NCBI RefSeq assembly: GCF_001297015.1
Contig: NZ_LIGE01000047.1
Span: 1-64,000 of the forward strand
DNA from: Pseudomonas sp. RIT-PI-r
Lineage (GTDB): Bacteria; Pseudomonadota; Gammaproteobacteria; Pseudomonadales; Pseudomonadaceae
Reading direction: 5' to 3'
DNA: 64,000 bases
Below the pieces are notes generated by a model. It saw only the letters and a program-made list of their open reading frames with translations, ran no database searches and was not told where the DNA came from. Below, piece after piece: positions 8,419 through 16,565 of this stretch; position 1 is the first letter of the stretch; each line of letters opens with the position of its first letter. The translations under genes and the position numbers were made by a program.

Positions 8419-9725
8419 GGTTTCACTCCCACATTCAGCGCAACGGATTTCTTCGCGCGCGGCGCCTCTTGCAGACAGTAAGTACCGAGCAAGGTCAGCA
8501 GGCAAGCGAACAACACATAGAAGGACGGCGCCACCGGCGTGTTCAAGACCTTGCTCAGCCAGGTGACGATCAGCGGTGCGAAGCCGCCGAACACCATCAC
8601 CGCCACGTTGTAGGCGACAGACACGCCGGTGGAGCGCACTTCAATCGGAAACTGCTCGGCGAGTGCCGTCGGCGCCGGGCCGAAGAAACCGCCAATTGCA
8701 CTGCACAGCAGCAGTTGCATCACCAGCAAGCGCTCGATCGACGGGGCCGCCGCGACCCACACATACAGCGGATAAATCATCACGAAAAACGCTAACGTGA
8801 ACGCCATCAACACCGGCCGACGGCCAACACGATCCGACAGTGCGCCGGAGAACGGAATTACCACCGTCATCAACGCCACCGCGAGCATCTGCACCAGCAG
8901 CACCTGATCCAACGGCAAGCCGAGGTTGGTGTGAGCGAAGGTCGGCATGTTCACCAGCACCACGTAAAACGACACCGTCGCGCCGCTGGCCAAACCCATC
9001 GACACCAGCAGGCTGCGGCGGTGCTCGCGGATCACTTGCCACAGGCCCGGCGCTGCGCCTTTGGCTTTTTTACGTGCTTGAAGAAACTCTTCCGGTTCTT
9101 CCATGTGCTTGCGAATCCACAAGCCGACCGGGCCGATCAACAGACCGATCACGAATGGAATACGCCAGCCCCAGGTGTCCAGCGCCTCGGGTGAAAACAC
9201 ATGGGTAACCAGCGCCACCATGGCCGCGCCGGCAAACACCGCGAGGCATTGCCCGACCAGTTGCCACGAACCGTACAAACCTTTGCGATGAGCCGGCGCG
9301 CTCTCCACCAGAAACGCCGTGGCGCTGGCGTATTCGCCGCCGGTGGCGAAACCTTGCAGCATGCGCGCAACGACGATCAGCAGCGGCGCGCCCATGCCGA
9401 TGGCGGCGTAGCTTGGCGCAAACGCGATCAGGGCGATCGACACGGTCATCAGGCGGATGATCAGCTGCATCGCCGCTTTGCGGCCTTTGCGGTCGGAATA
9501 CATGCCGAGCAGGATGCCGCCGACCGGGCGCATGAAGAAACCGACGCCGAAGGTCGCCAGCGCCATCAACAGCGAGGCGTAGCCATCTTCGGAGGGAAAG
9601 AACTGCCGAGCGATGATGCTCGCCAGAAAGCCGTAAACGATGAAGTCATACCATTCCAGCGCGTTGCCGATAACCGCAGCGACCACTTGCCGGGTACGCG
9701 AAACACCTGTGCTCGAAACCTGCAT
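8415..9725 (-). CDS. MFS transporter, metabolite:H+ symporter type
   Basis: 436 residues with about 12 predicted membrane helices. The opening GNALEWYDFIVYGFLASIIARQFFP and the loop motif GMYSDRKGRKAAM are typical of the metabolite:H+ symporter branch of the major facilitator superfamily (dicarboxylates, shikimate, aromatic acids). The ATG at 9725 gives a short cytosolic N-terminus, as in relatives. It lies between the M20 hydrolase and the amidase, with the amidase start inside its stop, so it likely imports the substrate of those enzymes. Confidence 0.88.
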   Translation of the reverse strand: MQVSSTGVSRTRQVVAAVIGNALEWYDFIVYGFLASIIARQFFPSEDGYASLLMALATFGVGFFMRPVGGILLGMYSDRKGRKAAMQLIIRLMTVSIALIAFAPSYAAIGMGAPLLIVVARMLQGFATGGEYASATAFLVESAPAHRKGLYGSWQLVGQCLAVFAGAAMVALVTHVFSPEALDTWGWRIPFVIGLLIGPVGLWIRKHMEEPEEFLQARKKAKGAAPGLWQVIREHRRSLLVSMGLASGATVSFYVVLVNMPTFAHTNLGLPLDQVLLVQMLAVALMTVVIPFSGALSDRVGRRPVLMAFTLAFFVMIYPLYVWVAAAPSIERLLVMQLLLCSAIGGFFGPAPTALAEQFPIEVRSTGVSVAYNVAVMVFGGFAPLIVTWLSKVLNTPVAPSFYVLFACLLTLLGTYCLQEAPRAKKSVALNVGVKP

Positions 9726-9806
9726 GGCGGATTCTCCATAAAGCTGTTGGGTGATCACCCGGGCGCACGTGGGCCCGGGGTTCAGCGGCAGCAAAAAGTG
9801 AAGAAG

Positions 9807-10982
9807 TCAGGCCGGCTTGAGCCAGCTCTCGGTCAACGCGCCCCAATACGCTGCGCCCGTCAGCAGGATGTCGTCGTTAAAGTCGTAAGCCGGGTTGTGC
9901 ACCATCGGCCGCGACACGCCGTTGCCGATGAACAGGTAGGCGCCGGGGCAACGCTGAAGCATCCAGGCGAAGTCTTCGCTGCCCATCAGTTTGGGAGTGT
10001 TGCCGTCGACGGCATCGGCGCCCACCAGCTCGACGCCGACCTGGCGGGCGAACTCGGTTTCGGCGGCGTGGTTGACCAGCACCGGATAGGCCGGGCGGTG
10101 TTCGATTGTCGAGGTACAGCCGAAGCTTTGCGCCTGGGTTTCGATGATGTTGCGCACGCGATTGAGGGTCTGCTCGCGCACATCGGCATTCAGCGCGCGC
10201 AGGCTCAGGCGCAGGATTGCCTGTTGCGGGATAACGTTGGCCGCCTCCCCCGCTTGCAGCGCGCCGACGGTGACCACCGCCGCCTGCTGCGCATCGATGT
10301 TGCGCGCGACCACCGTTTGCAATGCCATCACCACACTGGCGGCGGCGACCAGCGGATCGACCGTCAGGTGCGGCATCGAGCCGTGACCGCCGACGCCTTC
10401 GATGACCACGTTGAGCAAGTCCTGCGAAGCCATCATCGGCCCTTCGCGAAAACCCAAGTGCCCGGCAGGCAGGCCCGGCATGTTGTGCATACCGAACAAT
10501 GCATCGCACGGAAAGCGTTCGAGCAGACCGTCGGCGAGCATCGCTTCGGCGCCGCCCTGACCTTCTTCCGCCGGTTGGAAAATCAGCGTGAGGGTGCCGT
10601 CGAACTGCCGTGTCGCCGCCAGATAACGCGCGGCACCGAGCAGCATCGCAGTATGCCCGTCGTGACCGCAGGCATGCATGCAGCCCTGATGTTTACTGCT
10701 GTAGGCGGCGCCGGTGTTTTCAATGATCGGCAAGGCATCCATGTCGGCGCGCAAGCCGAGTTTGCGCGAACTGCTGCCATTGCGCAGCACACCGACGACG
10801 CCGGTTCTGCCGATGCCGGTGTGGACTTCGTAGCCCCAGCTTTCGAGGGATTTGGCGACCAGCGCCGAGGTACGGTTTTCTTCAAAACCCAGTTCGGGGT
10901 GGGCGTGGATGTCCTGGCGGGTGGCGTGCAGGTCGCGGGCCACATCGTTGAGCCAGGCCAGAATATGCTGATGTCGGGGCAT
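9807..10982 (-). CDS. M20 family amidohydrolase (hippurate hydrolase-like)
   Basis: A 391-residue metallo-amidohydrolase of the M20/HipO type. The metal-site motifs are RADMDALP (78-85), CMHACGHDGH (101-110), PAEEG with the catalytic Glu pair near 139-140, and His166 in GMHNMPG. ATG 10982 has GAGGAG upstream. Members remove acyl groups from N-acyl amino acids or act on peptides; the position before a permease and an amidase suggests release of an amino acid or aromatic acid from an imported conjugate. It is the first gene of the minus-strand set. Confidence 0.9.
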   Translation of the reverse strand: MPRHQHILAWLNDVARDLHATRQDIHAHPELGFEENRTSALVAKSLESWGYEVHTGIGRTGVVGVLRNGSSSRKLGLRADMDALPIIENTGAAYSSKHQGCMHACGHDGHTAMLLGAARYLAATRQFDGTLTLIFQPAEEGQGGAEAMLADGLLERFPCDALFGMHNMPGLPAGHLGFREGPMMASQDLLNVVIEGVGGHGSMPHLTVDPLVAAASVVMALQTVVARNIDAQQAAVVTVGALQAGEAANVIPQQAILRLSLRALNADVREQTLNRVRNIIETQAQSFGCTSTIEHRPAYPVLVNHAAETEFARQVGVELVGADAVDGNTPKLMGSEDFAWMLQRCPGAYLFIGNGVSRPMVHNPAYDFNDDILLTGAAYWGALTESWLKPA

Positions 10983-11149
10983 GACGGTTCTCCTCGCGCG
11001 GGTGTTCCCGGTCTTGTTGTTTGCAATGAATTCACGACACGTTGAAAGGCAGGTCGTGCTCACCGCCAGATAACCGCGAGACGCGCGCAAGGACAATCGA
11101 ATGTGGTTCCACAGAGTGGAACCCCGCTTCCAGGATCAACATATCCCCT

Positions 11150-11239
11150 TGTAGGAGTGAGCCTGCTCGCGATGGCGGTGTCTCAGATAACAATTATGTT
11201 GACTGACACACCGCCATCGCGAGCAGGCTCACTCCTACA
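11150..11239. repeat. REPIN, GTAGGAGTGAGCC type
   Basis: Inverted REP pair just upstream of the M20 gene set and downstream of the small exported protein gene. Confidence 0.9.
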
Positions 11240-11256
11240 GGGACGATTGGGTGTGG

Positions 11257-11553
11257 TCAGGGATTGAGGCGGCAGCCCCGGCGTTCGCTTTGCCACTGGG
11301 CGCTGTTGCTGCGGCCCATGCCGCTGACGGTGATGGTTTTACTGGCGCTGTCATCGCTGAAGTCGCTGGTCGGCAGCCACTGTTTCACGTAGCCACGGCA
11401 GTATTCGGCATCGTTGTTCATCACGTAGCGGCACGAACAATACTCCTTGGCGGTGTAGGCACTGATGATGTCCGGGAAGGCCCACAGATCTTCGCGCTCG
11501 TAGACGACCCAGCCGAGCAGCAAAACCAGCAGTAACAGCAAAAAGCGCTTCAT
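11257..11553 (-). CDS. Small exported or membrane-anchored Cys-containing protein, unknown
   Basis: A 98-residue protein starting MKRFLLLLLVLLLGWVVYERED, a signal anchor or uncleaved signal. A mature part follows with cysteines in EYCSCRY, AEYCRGY and the C-terminal RRGCRLNP, which suggests disulfides in the periplasm. Its start overlaps the stop of the serine hydrolase gene by ATGA, so the two are translationally coupled. I do not recognise the family. Confidence 0.75.
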   Translation of the reverse strand: MKRFLLLLLVLLLGWVVYEREDLWAFPDIISAYTAKEYCSCRYVMNNDAEYCRGYVKQWLPTSDFSDDSASKTITVSGMGRSNSAQWQSERRGCRLNP

Positions 11554-12623
11554 GGCCGCACCGCCTTCAGCACACGTTTGAGCAATTCGTTGTGGCGGTA
11601 GCTGCCTTCGCGATCATCGGCGTAACGCACGATCACCAGTTTCTCGCTGGGAATCACATACAACGCCTGCCCCCAGTGACCGAGAGCAGCGAAGGTGTCG
11701 GGCGGTGCGTCGGGCCACGAAGAGTCCGTGCCATCCGGTGCACGATTGAGCCACCACTGTCCGCCGGGCACGGCTTCGTCCTGATGGGCCTTGTAACCGG
11801 CGAACGGTTGCAGGTTGAACGCGAGCCAATCCTTGGGTAGCAACTGCTGGTCATCCCAACGCCCGTCGCGGGCCATCAACAGCCCGACTCGCGCCAGATC
11901 CCGTGCGGTGAGATAGGCGTAAGACGAAGCGACAAAAGTGCCCATCGCATCGGTTTCCCACACGGCGTGGCGGATGCCCAAAGGCTCAAACAGCGCTGTC
12001 CACGGATAGTCGGGATAGCGCTGCGGGCCGACGATGTTTTTCAATGCGGCGGCGAGCAGATTGCTGTCGCCGCTGGAGTAACGGAAGGCCTGCCCCGGCT
12101 CAGCGTAGCTGTCTTGCTCGGCAGTGAACGCGGCCATGTCGCGATGACCTCGGGTGTAGAGCATCGCCACCACCGAGGATTTCAGCGGCGCGTATTCGTA
12201 GTCTTCCTGCCAGTCGATGCCCGAAGCCCAGTGGAGCAAATCGGCGAATTTTATATCCGGGTGTTTTGCCAGTGGCGGGTAAAACTTTGCGGCCGGGTCT
12301 TCGAGTTTGAACAGGCCTTCGCTGTACGCCACACCGAGCACGGTGGCCATCAGGCTCTTGCTGATCGACCAGGTCAGGTGCGGGGTGTGTTCGGTGGTCG
12401 GGCCGGCGTAGCGTTCATAGATAATCTGGCCGTCGTGGATGATCAGCAGGGCATCGGTGCGGATGCCTTTGCGGGTTGCATCGTCGCGGGGCGGGAAGAG
12501 GTAACTGTCCAACGCCCCGGTATCGGTGATCGTCGTGCCGATTGGCCAATCGTTACCCGGCCATTGTTCGGCGTGGACGGTGAAGCTGATCAGCAGCAGG
12601 AACAGCGACAGGCCTTTGCACAT
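11550..12623 (-). CDS. Periplasmic serine hydrolase, beta-lactamase class C-like fold
   Basis: 357 residues with a signal peptide (MCKGLSLFLLLISFTVHA). The penicillin-binding/class C fold is indicated by SxxK with Ser86 and Lys89 (WSISKSLM), a YSS variant of the Tyr-x-Asn motif (FRYSSGDSNLLA) and a late GHWGQALYV segment where the KTG-like motif is expected. This resembles 6-aminohexanoate-dimer hydrolase and esterase-type relatives more than true beta-lactamases. It is the first gene of a two-gene operon with the small exported protein. The substrate is unknown. Confidence 0.85.
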   Translation of the reverse strand: MCKGLSLFLLLISFTVHAEQWPGNDWPIGTTITDTGALDSYLFPPRDDATRKGIRTDALLIIHDGQIIYERYAGPTTEHTPHLTWSISKSLMATVLGVAYSEGLFKLEDPAAKFYPPLAKHPDIKFADLLHWASGIDWQEDYEYAPLKSSVVAMLYTRGHRDMAAFTAEQDSYAEPGQAFRYSSGDSNLLAAALKNIVGPQRYPDYPWTALFEPLGIRHAVWETDAMGTFVASSYAYLTARDLARVGLLMARDGRWDDQQLLPKDWLAFNLQPFAGYKAHQDEAVPGGQWWLNRAPDGTDSSWPDAPPDTFAALGHWGQALYVIPSEKLVIVRYADDREGSYRHNELLKRVLKAVRP

Positions 12624-12694
12624 GGGGAGGGCTCTGGGAATGAACCTGCTGAGACTAGTCTGGGTTTATGACAAGTATGCGGTGTTATTTAGAT

Positions 12695-12784
12695 TGCTAT
12701 CGCGAGCGGGCTCACTCCTACAGGGGATCGCATTTCAACTGACGAAACTCAATCAACTGTAGGCCTTCGCCTGCTCGCGATGAG
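12695..12784. repeat. Degenerate REP pair, GTAGGAGTGAGCC type
   Basis: Two inverted, diverged REP copies (CTATCGCGAGCGGGCTCACTC and GTAGGCCTTCGCCTGCTCGC) end a few bases from the stop of the acyl-CoA dehydrogenase-like gene. Confidence 0.75.
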
Positions 12785-12789
12785 ACCCT

Positions 12790-13668
12790 TCAGCCCGCCG
12801 CCAAAGCCTTGGCCAACCGCTTGGCCCTAGCCCCCGCCGCCAACTGCATCACGCCTTGATCGCGTTGCCACATCTGCGCCCATTCTGCCGGCCCGTCAGC
12901 CAACGCCTGATCAACCTCAGCCTTGAGCGACTCAAACTGCACAAACAACCCAGCCAACAACACATGCCCGGCCGGATTGTTCGGCGGTTGCCGGCTCGCC
13001 TCCGCACACCCGGCCAACAGCGCCAGCAAACGCAATTGCAGCGCTTGCGGCCAGTCGCTGTCCTGTCCGACGCCATACAGCCACGCGGTCATCGCGCTCA
13101 GCACATAGACATCTTCCAGCGTGCGAAACGGTTTGACGTAAGCATCCCAACCATCCCCCGCCAACAACTCGCACAACGCGCCATCAAGCAGCAAGCGGCC
13201 ATGACTGATGTCCGGCATCAACGGCAGCGCCGGCAGTTTTTCCACGGTCACGCCGGGTTCGCCGGGATAGACCACGGCCAGACTCAGGCGCGGCGTTTCA
13301 CCGGGTTCTTCGCTGCGCGCAGCAATCAGCAGCCAGTCCGCCGCATCGCCGGCCGTGACGAAATCCTTGCGCCCACTCAAGCGTAAATCGGTGAGGCGCG
13401 TGTGCATGTCTGCCGGACGCAGACTGCGCTGTTCGGTCGCACACAACGCACCGAGGCTCAGCGGCGCGCTCGGCCAGAGCATGCGCAATGCCGCCTGATA
13501 ACCGACCAGAAACGCCAGCCCCGGCGTCGCCATCCGCCGCCCGCCGGCGACCGCCAATTCGAACGGCGTGACGTTGCCCAACTGCTGCAACAACGTCGCA
13601 AAACCCTCGGCGAGGTCAGCGACGGCGGGCAATCGTTCACGGCTGTGCAGCAGATCTGGCCAGGGCAT
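12790..13668 (-). CDS. Acyl-CoA dehydrogenase-like protein, short
   Basis: 292 residues, below the usual 380 or so for acyl-CoA dehydrogenases. A weak match is seen to the middle beta domain (LTDLRLSGRKDFVTAGDAADWLLIAARSEE), followed by helices like the C-terminal bundle. The usual N-terminal helical domain seems reduced and I see no clear catalytic Glu. ATG 13668 is chosen for AAGGAG six bases upstream. It is divergent from olsB, about 150 bp apart. The function is uncertain; it may be a non-catalytic or altered relative. Confidence 0.7.
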   Translation of the reverse strand: MPWPDLLHSRERLPAVADLAEGFATLLQQLGNVTPFELAVAGGRRMATPGLAFLVGYQAALRMLWPSAPLSLGALCATEQRSLRPADMHTRLTDLRLSGRKDFVTAGDAADWLLIAARSEEPGETPRLSLAVVYPGEPGVTVEKLPALPLMPDISHGRLLLDGALCELLAGDGWDAYVKPFRTLEDVYVLSAMTAWLYGVGQDSDWPQALQLRLLALLAGCAEASRQPPNNPAGHVLLAGLFVQFESLKAEVDQALADGPAEWAQMWQRDQGVMQLAAGARAKRLAKALAAG

Positions 13669-13821
13669 AGGAGGCTCCTTGTGGGCTGTCATATAAGCAT
13701 CACCGAACGTTCATGGCGATGACACCGGGGCTACATAGCCTGACTTTGCACAACACGGCTGCATAAAGAAAGTCGATCGGCTGCAACCCACGACGGGTTA
13801 AAGGCCCGTACGGAGATTCAC

Positions 13822-14577
13822 ATGACTCAGATCGCCCGCATCAGCGACACCGGCAATGAACGCCGCCTGCAAGCCGAACGCCTGATCGGCGCCGAGGCCT
13901 TGCAGCAAGCCCAGGCCCTGCGATTCAACGTGTTCAGCGGCGAGTTCAACGCCAAACTGAAAGGCGCGGAACTGGGTCTGGACATGGATGATTATGATGT
14001 TCACTGCAGCCACATCGGCGTGCGTGATTTGAACACCGGCCGTCTGGTGGCGACCACGCGTCTGCTCGATCACACCGCCGCCAGCAGCCTCGGCAAGTTC
14101 TACAGCGAAGAAGAATTCAGCCTGCACGGCCTCGCGCATCTGCAAGGCCCGATCCTCGAAATCGGCCGCACCTGCGTCGACCCGGCGTACCGCAACGGTG
14201 GCACCATCGCGGTGTTGTGGGGCGAGTTGGCCGAAGTGCTGAATCAGGGCGGCTACAGCTATCTGATGGGTTGCGCGAGCATCCCGATGCAGGACGGCGG
14301 CATTCAGGCCCACGCGATCATGCAGCGTCTGCGCGAACGGTATCTGTGCACCGAACACTTGCGCGCCGAGCCGAAAAATCCGCTGCCGACGCTGGATATT
14401 CCGTCGAACGTGATCGCCGAAATGCCGCCGCTGCTCAAGGCTTACATGCGTCTGGGCGCGAAGATCTGCGGTGAGCCGTGCTGGGACGAAGACTTCCAGG
14501 TCGCCGACGTGTTTATCCTGCTCAAACGCGACGAACTCTGCCCGCGCTACGCCAAGCACTTCAAGGCGGCCGTGTGA
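13822..14577 (+). CDS. olsB: Ornithine-acyl[ACP] N-acyltransferase OlsB
   Basis: A 251-residue GNAT-fold acyltransferase of the OlsB/hemolysin-type family (AEALQQAQALRFNVF, EIGRTCVDPAYRNGGTIAVLW, YLMGCASIPMQDGG). OlsB transfers a 3-hydroxyacyl group from ACP to ornithine, giving lyso-ornithine lipid, a phosphorus-free membrane lipid. The downstream olsA starts inside the olsB stop codon (TGATG), so both steps are coupled. In other bacteria ornithine lipids rise under phosphate limitation; no Pho box was identified by eye upstream. Confidence 0.95.
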   Translation: MTQIARISDTGNERRLQAERLIGAEALQQAQALRFNVFSGEFNAKLKGAELGLDMDDYDVHCSHIGVRDLNTGRLVATTRLLDHTAASSLGKFYSEEEFSLHGLAHLQGPILEIGRTCVDPAYRNGGTIAVLWGELAEVLNQGGYSYLMGCASIPMQDGGIQAHAIMQRLRERYLCTEHLRAEPKNPLPTLDIPSNVIAEMPPLLKAYMRLGAKICGEPCWDEDFQVADVFILLKRDELCPRYAKHFKAAV

Positions 14578-15371
14578 TGAGCCGGTTGCGGGTGTACGCG
14601 CGGATCGCGCGGGTGCTGCTGGTGGTGTCGCTGGGGTTGACCATGGCCAGCGTCTTCGGCGTGTTTGAACGCATCGGTCTGGCGCATTCGATGGAGCGGC
14701 GTCAGCGTTGGTCGCGCTTCTTCATGGCACGCCTGAGCAATGCCCTGCCCTTTCGCGTGACGGTTCATGGCGAGTTGCCGAAACAGCCGATGCTGTGGGT
14801 CAGCAATCATGTGTCGTGGACGGATATTCCGCTGCTCGGGATGCTCACGCCGCTGTCGTTTCTGTCCAAGGCCGAAGTGCGCACCTGGCCGGTGGCCGGT
14901 TGGCTCGCGGCGAAGGCCGGCAGCCTGTTCATCCGTCGCGGTTCGGGCGACAGCCAGTTGATCCGCAAGCAGATGACCCGTCACCTGCAAACCGCTCACC
15001 CGCTGCTGATGTTCCCGGAAGGCACCACCACCGATGGCCGCTCACTGCGTACCTTTCATGGTCGTTTGCTGGCGGCGGCGATTGATTCCGAGGTGATGCT
15101 GCAACCGGTGGCGATCCGTTATCTGCGCGATGGCGAAATCGATGGGCTGGCACCGTTCATTGGTGACGACGATCTGCTGTCGCACCTGATGCGCCTGTTC
15201 AGCAACGATTGCGGCGATGTTGAAGTGCACCTGCTCAAGCCGATTGCCTGTCAAGGGCGAGAGCGTGCTGCGCTGGCGTTTGAAGCGCAGCAGGCGGTAC
15301 AGAAGGCGTTGTTTGGCGAGGTGGCGAAACCGGCCGAACCGCGTCGTGCAGGCGAATTGATTGCCGCCTGA
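14577..15371 (+). CDS. olsA: Lyso-ornithine lipid O-acyltransferase OlsA
   Basis: A 264-residue PlsC-type acyltransferase. It shows an N-terminal membrane helix (ARVLLVVSLGLTMASVFG), the HX4D catalytic motif NHVSWTD and the substrate motif FPEGTTTDG. OlsA adds the second acyl chain to lyso-ornithine lipid and may also act as a 1-acylglycerol-3-phosphate acyltransferase. The ATG at 14577 shares its A with the olsB stop. Pairing with olsB makes the ornithine-lipid assignment secure. Confidence 0.94.
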   Translation: MSRLRVYARIARVLLVVSLGLTMASVFGVFERIGLAHSMERRQRWSRFFMARLSNALPFRVTVHGELPKQPMLWVSNHVSWTDIPLLGMLTPLSFLSKAEVRTWPVAGWLAAKAGSLFIRRGSGDSQLIRKQMTRHLQTAHPLLMFPEGTTTDGRSLRTFHGRLLAAAIDSEVMLQPVAIRYLRDGEIDGLAPFIGDDDLLSHLMRLFSNDCGDVEVHLLKPIACQGRERAALAFEAQQAVQKALFGEVAKPAEPRRAGELIAA

Positions 15372-15385
15372 AAACACAAATCCCC

Positions 15386-15474
15386 TGTAGGAGTGAGCCT
15401 GCTCGCGACAGCGGTGGGTCAGTCACATCGATGTTGCCTGATGTACCGCTATCGCGAGCAGGCTCACTCCCACA
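15386..15474. repeat. REPIN, GTAGGAGTGAGCC type
   Basis: Inverted REP pair between the convergent olsA and acpH genes. Its last bases directly abut the acpH stop codon (15475-15477). Confidence 0.9.
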
Positions 15475-16059
15475 TTAGATCTGCGATGTCTGGGGGGATT
15501 GTGCGAAGTCCTGAAGTTGTGGGTAAAACAAAGCGAAATCCTCACTCAACGGCTCATATAACCGCCGCAATTCCTGCATCGCCCCCGCCAGTTCCTCGGG
15601 CCGGCTCAACCGCCGCGAGATCCCGCGCAGCACCTGCTCCAGCACTTCAAACTGCTGATACGAACCCAACCAGTCATTGGCCACCATGTGCGGGGCGATC
15701 TTCGCCAGGCGGTCGGGCAACTGCCGTTCGTGGGTCAATACCCGATAAACGTCAGCGGTGAAAACCTCCAGCGGCTGCTCGGCATACAGCTTCCAGTCCC
15801 GCGCCAGGCAATGATCGAAAAACACATCGAGCACGATCCCGGCATAACGCCGCCGCGTCTCGGTAAACCGCCCCAAGGCGATGTCCACCAACGGATGGCG
15901 ATCGGTAAATACGTCAATTCGGCGATGCAGTTGAATCGCCGCTTCCACCTCCGGCGCAAACTGCCCTTGCAGCCGGCCTTTGACGAAATCGCCATACAGA
16001 CTGCCGAGCAGTTGCCCGGGGCGCTGGCCACCAAGGTGTAAATGTGCGAGATAGTTCAT
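15475..16059 (-). CDS. acpH: Acyl carrier protein phosphodiesterase AcpH
   Basis: A 194-residue DUF479/AcpH protein. It opens with MNYLAHLHL and contains the family pattern GSLYGDFVKGR, LHRRIDVFTDRHP and VLDVFFDHCLARDW, with the His/Asp residues of a metal-dependent phosphodiesterase fold. It removes 4'-phosphopantetheine from holo-ACP. It sits between the lipid acyltransferase genes and pyeR, the order I recall from P. aeruginosa, and is probably transcribed alone. Confidence 0.92.
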   Translation of the reverse strand: MNYLAHLHLGGQRPGQLLGSLYGDFVKGRLQGQFAPEVEAAIQLHRRIDVFTDRHPLVDIALGRFTETRRRYAGIVLDVFFDHCLARDWKLYAEQPLEVFTADVYRVLTHERQLPDRLAKIAPHMVANDWLGSYQQFEVLEQVLRGISRRLSRPEELAGAMQELRRLYEPLSEDFALFYPQLQDFAQSPQTSQI

Positions 16060-16102
16060 GGGCGCAGCTTAGCACTGCGGCCCATAAGCCATACACCCCT
16101 GT

Positions 16103-16176
16103 ATCGTTATAACGCGATATACCAATTTATGCTGACGTCAGATCAAAATCATATTGGTGTATCGCGATCTAACGAT
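16103..16176. promoter_or_regulatory. Long inverted repeat upstream of pyeR, probable operator
   Basis: Arms 16103-16126 and 16153-16176 match as inverted repeats at 21 of 24 positions, with a 26-bp AT-rich spacer. A further half-like block (ATCGCGATATAGCG) lies at 16191-16204, just before the pyeR start. ArsR-type repressors bind such imperfect palindromes near their own promoters, so this is the best candidate for the PyeR operator controlling pyeR-pyeM-xenB. Confidence 0.7.
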
Positions 16177-16228
16177 TTATATTTCGCCACATCGCGATAT
16201 AGCGTTGTACACATTGTGAGCACCTGCC

Positions 16229-16531
16229 ATGAACCTCGACCTCGACGAAATAATAAAAGCCCTGGCGCACCCAGTACGGCGAGACATCCTCAACTGGCTG
16301 AAAGACCCGAAGAACGAATTTCCAGAACAGTTGCACAACCACGAGTACGGCATTTGCGCCGGACAGATCGATCAACGCTGCGGCCTGTCGCAGTCGACTG
16401 TTTCTGCGCACCTCGCAACGTTGCAACGCGCCGGTCTGATCAGCAGCCAGAAGGCCGGTCAGTGGCATTTTTTCAAACGTAACGAGGACGTGATCCAGGC
16501 GTTCCTCAGCACCCTCAGTAAAGAGCTCTGA
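16229..16531 (+). CDS. pyeR: ArsR family regulator PyeR
   Basis: A 100-residue winged-helix ArsR protein (IIKALAHPVRRDILNWLKDP; recognition helix region CGLSQSTVSAHLATLQRAGLI). No metal-binding CxC is seen, so it probably senses something other than a metal. The order ArsR, MFS, OYE-type reductase matches the pyeR-pyeM-xenB operon I recall from P. aeruginosa, where PyeR represses its own operon. A large inverted repeat upstream fits autoregulation. Confidence 0.88.
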   Translation: MNLDLDEIIKALAHPVRRDILNWLKDPKNEFPEQLHNHEYGICAGQIDQRCGLSQSTVSAHLATLQRAGLISSQKAGQWHFFKRNEDVIQAFLSTLSKEL

Positions 16532-16565
16532 CCCTTAACGTCAGCCAGCCGACAAGGAAACACGC

